A stretch of 64,000 bases of DNA from Rotaria sordida (Eukaryota > Rotifera > Eurotatoria > Philodinida > Philodinidae), in the NCBI GenBank assembly GCA_905250125.1, contig CAJNOL010000184.1, forward strand, positions 1 through 64,000, in the 5' to 3' direction. Position numbers and translations under genes: made by a program. Positions 37,535 to 49,626 of the stretch are shown in pieces. The stretch's first letter is position 1. Each line of letters opens with the position of its first letter. Below the pieces are notes generated by a model, which was not told the origin of the DNA, made no database searches, and was given only the letters and a program-made list of their open reading frames with translations.

Positions 37535-40500
37535 ATGTCATCGAATCTTGTTCATCGTTTACGAACATGGTCATCAAAACAAATATTTATTGTTTTTGCT
37601 GCTTTTCTTGTTTATGTTCTTGCTGATGGTACAACATTTTCATTTGGACTTTATGTTGATGAACTTATCAATGAATATTCTAAACTAAAAACAAATACTG
37701 TTTTAATTATTAGTATTTTAGCTGCATTGACACAATCAATACCTCTTCTTTTAAGTCCACTTGTATGTTGGTTGACAACAAAATTTGGTGCTAGTATGAC
37801 ATTATTTATTGGTTGTATTATTTCAGCTAGTGGATATTGTCTTCCATTTGTTTTACAATTTTATAAAACATTATGGATATCAGCTATTGGTTATGGATGT
37901 TTATTAAGTGTTGGACTTGCATTTTGTTATGTACCTGCTTATTTAACTTTACCATTTTATTTTGAAGATGATCGAGGTTTGGCTACTGGATTAGCTGTAT
38001 CAGGAAGTGGAGTTGGTCAAGTAGCATTAGCAATTATTGTTAAAGCATGTATTATTGAATATGAATGGCGTGGTGCATCACTGATTACAGGTAGGAAAAA
38101 AAAATCTTTATCATAATAAGAGTTATTATTACTATTGTCAAAAAATGTCATTTATTTTGTATTACATTGTATCATTAGAATCGATTAAAATGTCAATCGA
38201 TTTGTTTTTTTCTTTTGAAATATTCTATTTTTAAACATAATCTTTATCTCTTATTCAGCTTATATTAATTTTAAATATCTTTTAAATAGATAAAATTTAT
38301 AATTCTCTTTGTCATTCGAAAATATTAAATAAACCTTCGTTGGTTCCTGTTGTAGGATCTAACTAGACTCACTTTACACAATATTAGTCTATTATTACAT
38401 TAACATTTGTTCTTTTCATTCATTCTTCTTCTGTAATCTCTAATCTTTAGTAGGTGCATAATATACTTACAAGATATCAAGAATAGATCTAACAAGAGAA
38501 AAAAATACAACTGTGAGTCCACATGGATGCTAGAACACCAATGGTGTTATAGGCATCATTTTTCGTCTTACTAAAGCTGCCATCTGTTGTTTTTCTAATT
38601 GTTTTCCAAATAGATTCTTTATGATATATACGTTGATCATGAATAGTAATAATACATATTCTTTTTATATAGTGCGAAGTTTGTGATTGGTTCTTTTTTA
38701 ATCAAAACCATATTACAATCGTTTTTGTCAGTGTGTTCCAATCATGTGAATTTGTTAAAGCGTTTGTAAAAATGTAAGAGAAACTAACAAATGGTAACTG
38801 CCCAAACATGTAAAGAAAAGACTCTGTTCTTACTCAAAATATATCTAATTCTCGATATATATACATATCACTGAAGTCCTGTCTATGGTCTTTCTTCACC
38901 CAAAAGATAAGTTCATTCGCTCGAATATTGATGTTTCTGGATCCTTAGAACTAACCATATTATCATCTATGCTTCATATCCCATTAGTATAAAATTCACT
39001 TTTGGAACTTGTAGGTAATAGTACCTAACTGTGGAGAAAACTTCTCAAACAGAGTTTACTTTGAAAAGATTGATGAACTTCAATGAAATTAGTAACGTAA
39101 ATATCTGTGACATAGTATATATAGCAAAGAGTCGGCTGATACAGAATACTCTTTCTTTTCAAAGTTATGAGTCTGACAACAAAAATAAGTGCCATTCATC
39201 ATGACTCTCTTTGTAATTAAGCAATAACAACATCACAATTCGACTGATCTGCATTCTTGATGAAATGTATGTACACAAATTTTTAGACTTCCAGTACATA
39301 TGATGACTAAGATTGACTAGGATGGAGACTTTTGTTCACTACTGTGTGAATATATTAGCGTATTTCTATCATTCTACACTGAAGTGACTGGATCTGCCAT
39401 TTTTGTTTCATTTATGCTTTAATACTGTTATACAAACAGTTCCAGACAATCTTATTTTTGATATTTTATGTCTTTATGTTGTGTCTATAAAAATTGACAC
39501 ACAAATCTTCATAAATAGAGTATTTAGAAGTCAACAGTAGATAAATGAATAGTTTAAATAAAGCAAAAAATATCGATTTTTTTTTGTAATTTTCTATGGT
39601 TGGATCCAGGTACATCACGAGACAGCAATAAACTTCTAAAGTATGAATATCAACGAAGGATTAATTAATTAATGAAAAGTTTCAAACAAAAAACTATGAT
39701 ATTTCACAGGCATATCTTTATTTAATATAATTTTTTAGATTCATCTTATAAAACATCTACTTTCTTTTTTAGGCGGTCTCTTTCTCTTTATGCTCATATC
39801 AATCGTTGCATTCAGAGAACCTGCTTCTAATTCTTCTCCTGCTTCAGTACTTCCTCCTACAGCTACAGAGCTTATGGACTTTTCAACTGTTCCGACTATA
39901 ACTGTCACAGTCCATGATGAATGTTCACGAGAAGAAGAAACATCAACAGAACCATCACATACTCGTCGCTCTCGTGGTATGACCATTGCTCAAGTTCTAC
40001 CACTTTTAATTTCTTCTGTTCCCGTTCGTTCTGGTATCACTATGCCTTCTCTTGAACCATCTAGTAGTGTTCGTCGACATTCACTTTATCTTCGACCACG
40101 GTTTCCTACTATTAGTACAGGATCTCCTTCAGTTCATGTTGTTCCCATGAAAAATTTTAACAGAGATCGTGCCAATACCATTGCTGTTCCACTTCAAATA
40201 ACGCAAAAACTTGACAGATCTTCGGAACGAATTCATCAACCTTTGCAACAATTTCCATTTGCACCCATCATTTCGACAAACGAAAATAGTGAAGAAAAAG
40301 AGAAATTATCATCATCACAAGTACCACCACCAGAACAAACAGACATAATAGAAGAAACCCTTGAAGAAAAACATTGGATACTCAATAGTCGTTTTCTTCT
40401 CTTTTGTTTATCAAATTTTACTTTATGTCTTGTTATGGGTGTACCATATGTTATTATTCCAACATATATTTCTGAAACATATCTTGATCAAGGTTATTTA

Positions 40501-41040
40501 GCATCATGGACTTTATCTAATGTTGGTATTGCATCAGCTCTTGGACAAATTTTACTTGGTTATTTACATGATCGAAAAATTTTTTCTGCTTGGCTTATGT
40601 ATACACTTGCAGTTATTATATCTGGTGTATCATTAATTATTCTTGCTTTATTTCGTTATAAATTAATTGTTCTTATTTGTGCATTTATATATGGTTTAGC
40701 AATTAGTGCTAATTATGCATTACAAGTACTTATTGTTATTGATGCTTTATCAATGGATAATATGCCAAATGCTTTTGGTATATTACAATTTTGTCAAGGT
40801 GTAAGTACACTTATTGGTATTCCACTTCAAGGTATACATATATACTTTTTATTGAAGAAAATTAATTTAAAAATTTTTTCATTGATTTTAGGTTTATTAC
40901 GTGATCTTAGTCATACATATAAGCTTTCTTTTCTTACATCAGGATTTATTATAATTCTTTCAGGTATAAGTATGTTCCTTTGGCCATGTTTTACATCAAC
41001 AAATAAGAAAAAAATCAATAATGTTGACAATGAACAATGA
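37535..41040 (+). CDS. Major facilitator superfamily transporter, monocarboxylate-transporter (SLC16)-like
   Basis: Exons 37535-38090, 39773-40831 and 40892-41040 give about 587 aa; the last intron is 60 bp and happens to stay open. The first half begins MSSNLVHRLRTWSSKQIFIV and has about six helices, with ADGTTFSFGLYVDEL in TM1, WLTTKFGASMTLFIGCIISASG and the loop FEDDRGLATGLAVSGSGVGQ, which are typical of SLC16-like carriers. A hydrophilic loop of about 190 residues rich in Ser/Pro/Thr/Glu follows. The second half has about six more helices (FLLFCLSNFTLCLVMGVPYV onward, GYLHDRK loop). It would be a plasma-membrane transporter of monocarboxylates or related solutes; the substrate cannot be told. 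Intron 1 is 1.68 kb and I recognised nothing in it. Confidence 0.85.
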
Positions 41041-41051
41041 TAAATATATAT

Positions 41052-41399
41052 TTAATTATTTTGATGTATATTTTCAAATGTATATTGTGATGGATCACGA
41101 AGACAAAACCAAATAGGTTTATTGTGACTTATACATGTTTGAAAATTATTTTTGTTAATAATTGACGGTGGATTTTGATTTTTTTCAGAATCAAACAAAC
41201 TACGTTTGCATGATATTGGAGAGAAATGACAACGAAGAAAGGCCCGTTGTTCACTCGCATATGATGAAGGATACGACTAAAAGAAAAACATATATATATA
41301 TATAAAACTAAGTATTTAAATATAGTTCTATACCATAATCAATCGAAGATAAATGATTAATGCCAATATGATAAAAAGATTTTGATTGCAAATTTTCAT
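41052..41399 (-). CDS. Small secreted precursor with an allatostatin-C-like Cys ring (candidate neuropeptide)
   Basis: Two minus-strand exons, 41334-41399 and 41052-41276, join in phase 0 to give 96 aa. Exon 1 is a signal-peptide-like sequence, MKICNQNLFIILALIIYLRL, ending at ATG before the GTATAG donor. Exon 2 starts SYPSSYASEQRAFLRCHFSP and continues ISCKRSLFD. The ring CHFSPISC has the same C-X6-C spacing as insect allatostatin C (CYFNPISC) and shares six of its eight residues. A dibasic KR directly after it would be a processing site. A second Cys pair (CISHNKPIWFC) follows. The family normally has a Phe after the second Cys and usually places the peptide near the precursor's C-terminus; both differ here. 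Longer open frames at 41308-41523 are in another phase. The gene is convergent with the transporter, 11 bp apart. Confidence 0.6.
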
Positions 41400-42477
41400 C
41401 TTTGCTTAATTTACAATTAATATTTATGATGTTTGCTAGAAATATGATAAAGAAGTAAATGAATAATTTTGTCCTGTATTTATAGATATATATAGACAAT
41501 CTCAGCAGTTTGTCTTCTATCAATGAATATATCTTGATTATCTCCTACACAATTAGACATATACATGAATTAATTTCTATAAAAGAATTAAGTAAACTGA
41601 TGATGAATACAATAATTAACATATATAAGAAAATGTTGAAGACGAAAGTATTTTTGATTGTTGTTTTTTTTTTTCTAAATAGAGAATGACATGTTGACAT
41701 TGTTGAATTGCCAGAAATAATCAATTATGTTTGATTGGATTATGCCAATAAAAGATAAGAGTTATAATAGTAAAGAGGAATGTATTTCAAATAGCTTATA
41801 ATGATCACAAGCGTTTTCTATTCATTTATTGTATTCAATACAAAAATTAAATCAAAGATATTAAAATATGCAAAATGGATCTAACTGTCGTACTTGAGAA
41901 TTTCATTTTACTCTCAATCGAAGATATTCAACATTATCAAAAAAGTTTGCAATTGTTAAGTTTTGTTATTAAAATTCCAGATTATGTTAGACATATATCC
42001 TTGTGTTGATTAAATGAAATATTAGATAGAATCTTTGTTTTCTTTTTTTTTTTTAGAATAATTACAACTTGTTTTTCTCAAAGAATAAACTACTGCTGTT
42101 AAACTCATTGACATTTCAAATTATTTGTTTTGTAATCAATTTGATATTTATTTGAATAGCTTATTAAATTGTTAGTTTCATTAAATGCATTATCTTCATT
42201 AAAATCTTTTTCACATATATATTTCCTTTTTGATTGTATCTAATTTTAACTGTATAGGTTCGTGTGTTTTTGAGACTTCATCTAACATACTGCGATAATG
42301 ACTACCTATCCCCTGTCTGTTTTTATAATTTACAAGTTTTTTTTAAAAATATTGTTTATCAATGAATTCTGTTTGCATACTGAGATATAGAAACGTTATA
42401 ATCGTTATAATTAAATCTATGACTACAAGAACGCGTCGTTAACGTAGATTACGAAGGAAGTTCCCGAATTGATTAGT
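41400..42477. other. Gene-free stretch, presumably upstream of the secreted precursor
   Basis: AT-rich sequence. Upstream exons or promoter of the small secreted gene may lie here, but no signal could be singled out. Confidence 0.4.
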
Positions 42478-43392
42478 CCCTTTTGAGTCGAAACTATATG
42501 CTTTATATAGACCCTAATGAACTATGAATACATTGGAAAGAACTTGGACTAATGACTTAATTACTGCCAAAGTTACTATATTTGGTCCGCAGTTTTCTAG
42601 TAAAATACAGTGATCTTCTTCAGAAACAGCAGGAGGGTTGAATTTCGAAGTTCGATTTAAAATTATATATAGAGATCGATATGAACCAGAATAGTAAAAA
42701 TGTTCCATCTTTTGATTTGCTCGTTTTTTGAAATAAAAACATCAAATCTACCGATGTATTTGAACAGTGTAAAACACAAGCTTTCATCATAGCTGTATTT
42801 TCGGATAGAAACAATGAAAATATCTGAGACTTTTACAATAAACTATTCTCGATGAGCCTAGCTGCTATGAAAAATTTCAAGTCGAAATTCGAAAATAAAT
42901 TTTCCTAGTGTTTCTGAGGAGAGTACGAAATTAACTAAAACTATATCGTAAAAATGAAGGAAGAAAAAACTGATTTCTTGATTTCTATCACTGAAAATCA
43001 GTTTTTATCTGTACACTGCGAGTTAATAAAAATCATCGAAAATGCTTAGCGGTGAATGAAAATCACAAGAACTCAATAGAAATCAGAGCTTTACTTTTAA
43101 CTTATCATTGGAGATTTTCTATTATTGAGAGTAATTTTCATTGGTTTCTAATGGCTTCGGATGGTTTTCAATAATTTTTAAGCATTTTTAGTTATCATTC
43201 GTATCCTTAACCCTTTATAATGATTTCCGATGATTTTGGATGATTTCTAGCATAGAAATCAGTTTGTTCCCCTCTTGTTAAAAGTGCACTACCTTGACAG
43301 TAATAAGCTAAGAGTCCTAACTCTTTTCAGTGAACTCATAACTCATTAAGATCCATATGATGTACTTAGTCTCGGCTCAAAAGCGAATAATT
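42478..43392. repeat. Inverted repeat of the same family as repeat C, with an internal insertion
   Basis: The left end CTTTTGAGTCGAAACTATATG pairs with the complement near 43355-43390 (GATCCATATGATGTACTTAGTCTCGGCTCAAAAG). Inner sequence near 42870-42920 (TTTCAAGTCGAAATTCGAAAA, GTGTTTCTGAGGAGAGTAC) matches repeat C at 8165-8220. About 330 bases between roughly 42955 and 43285 are absent from repeat C. They consist of degenerate GATTTTxGATGATTT/TTTTCATTGG-like short repeats. Confidence 0.7.
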
Positions 43393-43641
43393 AGTTGGGA
43401 GGACTCTCTTGTTAGATTCAAAACTTGAAACAGAAACAAGTCAAAATATAATCAATGTGAATGAAGAAATTGTCTCTTTTTTTATCTTTCGAATAAATAC
43501 AAGATCTTAAAATTCTACGAATAAAATACGTATTTTAGCTACAATATTGCCATATGTTCTTTTTAACTTCTTCAATATAACTGATAACAATAGAAAAAAA
43601 ATTATTTAAAAGAAGATCATTGAATATATATATATATATAT

Positions 43642-43891
43642 ACTCCCGGAAAAAAGAAACTGCATTCATTATTTTAAAGAAATCTTTTCTATAATAAGAT
43701 ATCTTTTAAAAAATAANNNNNNNNNNNNNNNNNNNNNNNNNNNNNNNNNNNNNNNNNNNNNNNNNNNNNNNNNNNNNNNNNNNNNNNNNNNNNNNNNNNN
43801 NNNNNNNNNNNNNNNNTTATTTTTTAAAAGATATCTTATTATAGAAAAGATTTCTTTAAAATACTGAATACAGTTTCTTTTTTCCGGAGGT
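43642..43891. repeat. Palindrome with an assembly gap at its axis
   Basis: The left arm CTCCCGGAAAAAAGAAACTG to AAAAATAA (43643-43716) and the right arm TTATTTTTTAAAAGATATCTTATTATAG to CCGGAGG (43817-43890) are inverted copies with only a few differences. 100 Ns (43717-43816) lie exactly between. Flanking (TA)n tracts occur on both sides. The true loop size is unknown. Confidence 0.9.
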
Positions 43892-46800
43892 ATATATATA
43901 TTGAAATAAGTCCAATGAAAATTTGAAGTATATATTTGTCATTGATTTGAATTATACAGGGTCTATTTTTCTTCTTCTTAATACTTTTCACGTCATGTCA
44001 AGCTGATGCCTCTCGATTCGTCTGGCCCATCGTTTTTTTTTTATATGGTTTTCGCATAGTACATGAAAGTATTGGAGGAAATAAAACGTCATTACTTCAC
44101 AATCCATATTGGTTCCTTGCTAAACACAGCTGACTCAAATATTGAATCTTTTTATAGGAGGTCCAAACAAAAAAGCTACAAAAAATTTTGGAACAATCAG
44201 GTATTTATGCTTTTCTAAAAAAAAATATTTATTAATAGAGATATCTAGAATATACATTCATTGTTGTCTTTTTGTTTGATCAAAGTTATACTAATAAAAT
44301 TTATTTAAGAATATTCATATGTTTTCAATTACAATTGTTACTTGTTCTCAATGGTAGTTATCATTTGATATATATATATATGTGTCACAGATTAGTTTTT
44401 TTCTTTTTTTTATACTTTCTTTCAATTTTCGTTGTTGATAAAAATTTAATTAATACCACACAATTTTAGATGTATGTCGTTTGTCTATTAAACATGATAA
44501 AAACCTACGAAGGAAAAAAAAAAAGAAAGTGAAACATTCTGTCTCGTAATTCAGTTAGTCTATATATGCAACTGAAGCGAAACTTAGAAAATAATGATGA
44601 TAGACAAGTTTATACACTATAAAAGATGAAAGTAATACACATATGAACATAGATTTACTTTATAAACAAGAATTTCAAAACAAAGTACGTATATATTATT
44701 GTATGCATGTATATGTATGTATGTATGTATGAATCCGTTTATTTAATCTCAGCTGGTAGGAGAAGAGCCGTATATTTAGAACCTCTTGTTATCAACTGAG
44801 ATTTCATAAACATGGATCATATCAACAATGATATATAATAATTAAAAGATATAGGAGAGTGGCATCTGATTTGAGTATTGCACTTGATATTGGCTCGATT
44901 ATTCTATTGACAATACCGGTGTTAATACTCTTATCATACCATAATATACATATAAAGATAAGAAATAAAAATTGTAATTAGTTACTCATTATATTTTGGT
45001 GTATGTCTTATTAAATTATTTCGAGAAGATAATAAACAAGATTCTTATTGAAAAATTTTTCATGAGAAAATTTCTATATTAATAATAATTAGTAGTTTAT
45101 TTTAAATAGAATCTGATTACTGAGATTGAATGATATAAACTTGAAAGCAAATATGATTTCTTCTTACAGTTTCTTTTCTTGCAAAATAATAACATTTGTA
45201 AATTGAAATTATCATTAAATTAAAAACAATATTGATATTTTGATATTAATATGAATCGTTTAATTGAAGTATCTGTAGTCAGTAAAACTCTGTGATAGTC
45301 ACTTTAATCAATAAAAGAAAAAAAATCTATATACAAAAATTTGATATATCCTTGAAACAAAGAAAAAAATTGAAATTTATTACTCTGTTGAATTCTTATT
45401 TTTTTTCTAATGCTTATGCAAATATTGTATTTGTAAGTAAATGCTTTTTAAATGAAAAATATATGGAAAGGAGATCTTGTAACTTTCATCGAATATCGAT
45501 CTCTTGAATAAGTTGTCATTGACTTAAAACAAAAAGTTGTTTTTATTTTTTCCCTAACTATTGTTAAGGCTTTATTTTCAAATTTTTGTACGTATTTATT
45601 TTGTAAAATTGCTCAAATTTATCCATTCAACTTTTCTGAGAGTGACTGTATTTGAGAGCTTTCTTCTTTCTTCTTTTTTTCTTTTTAAACATGCGCTCTC
45701 AAAAGAAAACATTTTTATTTACTAAGTTACTGTCCATAGCTACAAAATAAAGAAAAACAAACATAATGTCATTGTTGTGGTTTCATGTTTGACAATCAGA
45801 ACTTAAATATGACATCATACAGGTATCCATATAATGTAGAAAATTTCGATGTGCAAATAAAATAAAAGAATAGAAGACGTAATATCAACACAATTGTAAA
45901 AAGAAATAAATGTACTCAATAAAAATATAAAAGTTTATACTTATTTTTTTTTCTTGTGCACTATACGTATAAACTGATGACGAACAAAGAACATTTTAAT
46001 ATGTCAATCATACATTTCTGTTATGCTTAATAAAAAAGCAATATTGACATTGCCCCATCCAACAGCCAATTTAATGAATAGCTTTGTGCACACAAGTCAT
46101 AAGTATTTTGTCAAATATGTTCCTTTGAAAATCAATAGGCCAAACGAACATTATTTGTTTGTTCAAGTAGTTCTCATGAATGAGATATACTTGAGCTTGA
46201 GAACAAAATCGGCAGCATTGTATCACAATGGCTATAAAATTTGTAATCTTTTTTTTTTTTCTACTACTTTTATATATCTTGCTATGATAAATTTTCTTTA
46301 TTAATAACTTACGAGGAAATATCATTGTTAAAGTTTATTCTCTTATTAAATGACATCAGTAATTTATTATATAATCGAACTCTTATATTAATTGAATGGA
46401 AGCATGAGAACTTCTTTTAAAAATTTTATGTGTATAAAAATGCGCACGAAATCATTCATCATAAGAGACACATTTATGTCAGTTGACCGATTACTTTTGA
46501 ACTCAAGATGTTGTTGCATCGGTACTCAAAACCAACTATGTGAATTGTATTAGTTGTTGCGTTTGTGTATTGTATTTAATCATAGCTTCAAGAGCAAAAG
46601 AACGAATATTCAAATTATGTAATTCCTATCTGTTTACAAATTTACTCATGTGTATCCAAGCATTTAAAATCGCAATAAACTATTTCTACATAGAGTCATA
46701 TTATTCATATCGAACTCAATAGAGAAAATATAAAATTATATTACAAAGATGTATAGCACAGCTTGACAACTACTAATATTTCCAATAACTATACAAGACA

Positions 46801-47294
46801 TGTTATTACCGAGAAACGAATATTTATTCATCCAGATAAATAATAAAATTCTAATGCTTGTAATATATGTCATTCTTGAGTTTTGTCAATTAAATACAAC
46901 CATAGAAGAATAGATCATATTGGCATTTTAGATCGTTTTAATGAAATCTTATTTTAATTTATATGCTTTAGAATGGTGAAGTTATTCAAGTACATATATA
47001 TAACACATAACAGAATTCAAAAAAAAAGAAGAGAATTTTTTTCATAATAGGTGGCAATTGTATGACAGCATGAAGCCTAATTTATATAAAAGCTTAACCT
47101 TGCTGCAATAACCTAGCAGATCAAATAAATAAATGAAAGAAAAGAAAAAAAAAATTTATTGACGTAGGAGGAGAATCAGGAAAAAAACTTTTTTTTTCTC
47201 CGCCGGTAACTGACAGTATATAACTATGCATATTTGTGATGCCATGAAAACATTATCATTACCAAAACTTTGAAAAAAACATACTATTACTACG
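43892..47294. other. Long gene-poor stretch
   Basis: No confident gene. A 57-codon open frame after a possible acceptor at 43960-44133 begins GLFFFLILFTSCQADASRF and looks like part of a secretory leader, but no upstream ATG exon was found. An overlapping frame at 44064-44210 (MKVLEEIKRH) is also open. A TATG-type microsatellite lies at about 44700-44731. The rest is AT-rich with random frames. Confidence 0.35.
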
Positions 47295-47739
47295 ATGCAA
47301 TCGATTATCTTAATATCTTTGGTAAGAATTATTTTTCTCTTGAAGAATTTTATTCTCTTATTTGTATTCACGTTGGCTTTCTTTTATAAATGTAGTTACT
47401 TCTTACTATAACAATATTCTCATTACAATCAGTAAATGGTGCTCCATCGAAATTAAAACGCGCCGTAACTCACTCTACACCTTCGCATAGATCTACTACT
47501 CCAACAACACATGCCGCTCATGCACATGAGACAACAACTGCAGGAAAAGCTTTGCCAAGGCGAACTACTACACGATCGGCTGCTAAAGTAACTACTACTC
47601 ACAGAAAAAAAACTACTACAAAACCAAGTAAGTTATAATACAAAAGGAAATTGATATAGAATTTTTCTTTCTTTTTTTTTTATAAATAGGAGCAAAAAGA
47701 TCTCGTCAAAAACGTTTGTCTGAATGGAATTGGGCATAA
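47295..47739 (+). CDS. Small secreted Thr-rich basic protein, unknown
   Basis: Exons 47295-47321, 47396-47627 and 47690-47739 give about 102 aa. A clear signal peptide, MQSIILISLLLLTITIFSLQ followed by SVNG, is split by the first intron. After it come APSKLKR, a Thr/His/Ser-rich segment (STPSHRSTTPTTHAAHAHET) and basic clusters (LPRR, HRKK, RAKRSRQKR), ending LSEWNWA. The run of dibasic sites could be prohormone processing sites, or the protein may be a mucin-like or DNA-binding secreted protein. No family was recognised. All three junctions have standard GT-AG sites and keep phase. Confidence 0.6.
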
Positions 47740-49626
47740 TAATTATACTCTACGTATAAGATATCACAAGAACAATTTTTGAAGAGCTATGTATTGTAAT
47801 ATACTTTTATATTTTGTTATTATTATTAAATAATCATACTTTTTTCTTTTAATCATTTATTAATTAAAAATCGAAAAATTAATATTTGTTAAATATTCTC
47901 TCATAGTATACATTTATTGTTAATATAGAAAGTTCTAGATTTTATACTGCTTGTTTTAAACATGAATATTCTGTATCGAATATAAAAATTGCTCGTAAAT
48001 GATTTCGATAAAAAGAAAAATAAAATAATATTCATTGAAATATATTCAAATCATTCTAGTACAAAAAAATACGATGTACAACTATGATTGATTACGATAT
48101 TGAATATCTGATAAACAACTTTTCTTTTTTCTTTTTTGCATATTGTATCAATACATAAAAGTGAAACAAAAACCTATTTGAAAATGGATTGTAGGATTTT
48201 ATTAAATAAAGTGAATAATATTACATGTATATGTAGAACACAATGTACGTGTCAAATTAAGTTTCATATTTCTTTTTGTTTGCAGAATGATTTCTTTTTA
48301 TCATGTCAAAAAAGATCTACTAAAAGATCCAAAAGGTTTTGACAGAAATAATGAGAATTCATAACGAAATTGAAGTCATTAAAAAGTACTTAATAATTCA
48401 TACCTTGAATTTCAGTTCTTTTGACATATACAAATTTATTCTATAGAAAAAAAAAAAGAAAGAATTTTGTCTTTTAAGTAGATCCTATGAAATTTCGACA
48501 ATCTGAATTTCGGCGATATCGAATTTTCGTAAGTATCGAAATTCTCACAAAATTATGACAATAATAATTATTTGCGTATATTTTATTATCCAATTTCCAT
48601 CGGAATATTAAAAATATTCACAGTAGGTGAAACCGCACTCAATCAGCTAGGTCTCAATTAATACGATATAAAATTCTTCAACTAGTGTTATAAGATTACG
48701 TTCTTCATTTACGTACATTTTTTCTTTCTTTTCTTTTCTTCTTTAATTTTTTTCTGTTTTGACCCACATTACATTATCGTTCGATGCCCTCGATTTTCTT
48801 CCATAAGGATATGGGTGTGAATGTGGGCGGCGTGTTGATGTGGGTTATGAAAACAGTCAGATATCACACGCAGCCATACCCATACCAACACAGTTAAGTA
48901 TGAGTGATTTTGATAGCAAAAAAGCTGAAATCTGCCGAATCAGATTCCAAGTTACAAGAATATTAGAATTGGAAACATTTACATGAAAGACAATAAAATG
49001 TTTTTTTGATCTTCTTACAAAAGATTAAAATAGTCATTCAGAAATTCATTTAAACACTATGTTACAGAAAAGTACTATTTCTTTTCAAAAAAAAAAAAGG
49101 ATACATTTCAATTGAATAGTACATATGCATTTATAATTACATTTTTAGTCACACATGCAAAAAGTTTTAAAAAAAGTAGTCATTATGAAAATTTCGTTTA
49201 TTATATTCTCATTCGTTAATCATATTATTTTTGTTGTGATGCAAAAGATTCTTATAATTTTTGTTCATTTCTAATTTATTGCTGCATGCAGATGCTGTTG
49301 AAATTGTTGCCGATGATGTTATATTCGTGATTTGAGACGAGCGATTCGGATTCGAAAAAAACTTACATTTGCCGATTTTGATACGATTCTAATTCCAAAA
49401 AAAAGTCGATGTTGCCTATGTCTAATCACAATATGTAATGATCTGTAGAGGAAGAAAGGAGCTTCGAAATTTTACTCCTATGCTTTAACACTTCTTTTAG
49501 ATCATGTTTCACAAAAAATATTATCTAAAATCAATTCATCTTCATTTCAAAAGTCTATCAAGAAAATATAAAGAAAATTATCCTACAAAAATATTTATTG
49601 ATGAATGATAAATAAACATATTTTTA
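47740..49626. other. Gene-free stretch
   Basis: AT-rich with one GC-richer patch at about 48775-48900 (GATATGGGTGTGAATGTGGGCGGCGTG). That patch carries loosely paired phrases (GATATGGGTGTG and CACGCAGCCATACCCATACC). No exon or RNA gene was recognised. Confidence 0.4.

Noticed and set aside
41308-41523. 71-codon minus frame with a hydrophobic segment
   Set aside because: Its phase does not join the downstream exon, whereas the shorter frame from 41399 does and gives a signal peptide.
43960-44210. Possible secretory-leader exon and an overlapping 49-codon frame
   Set aside because: No upstream ATG exon or clear downstream exon; too short to support.
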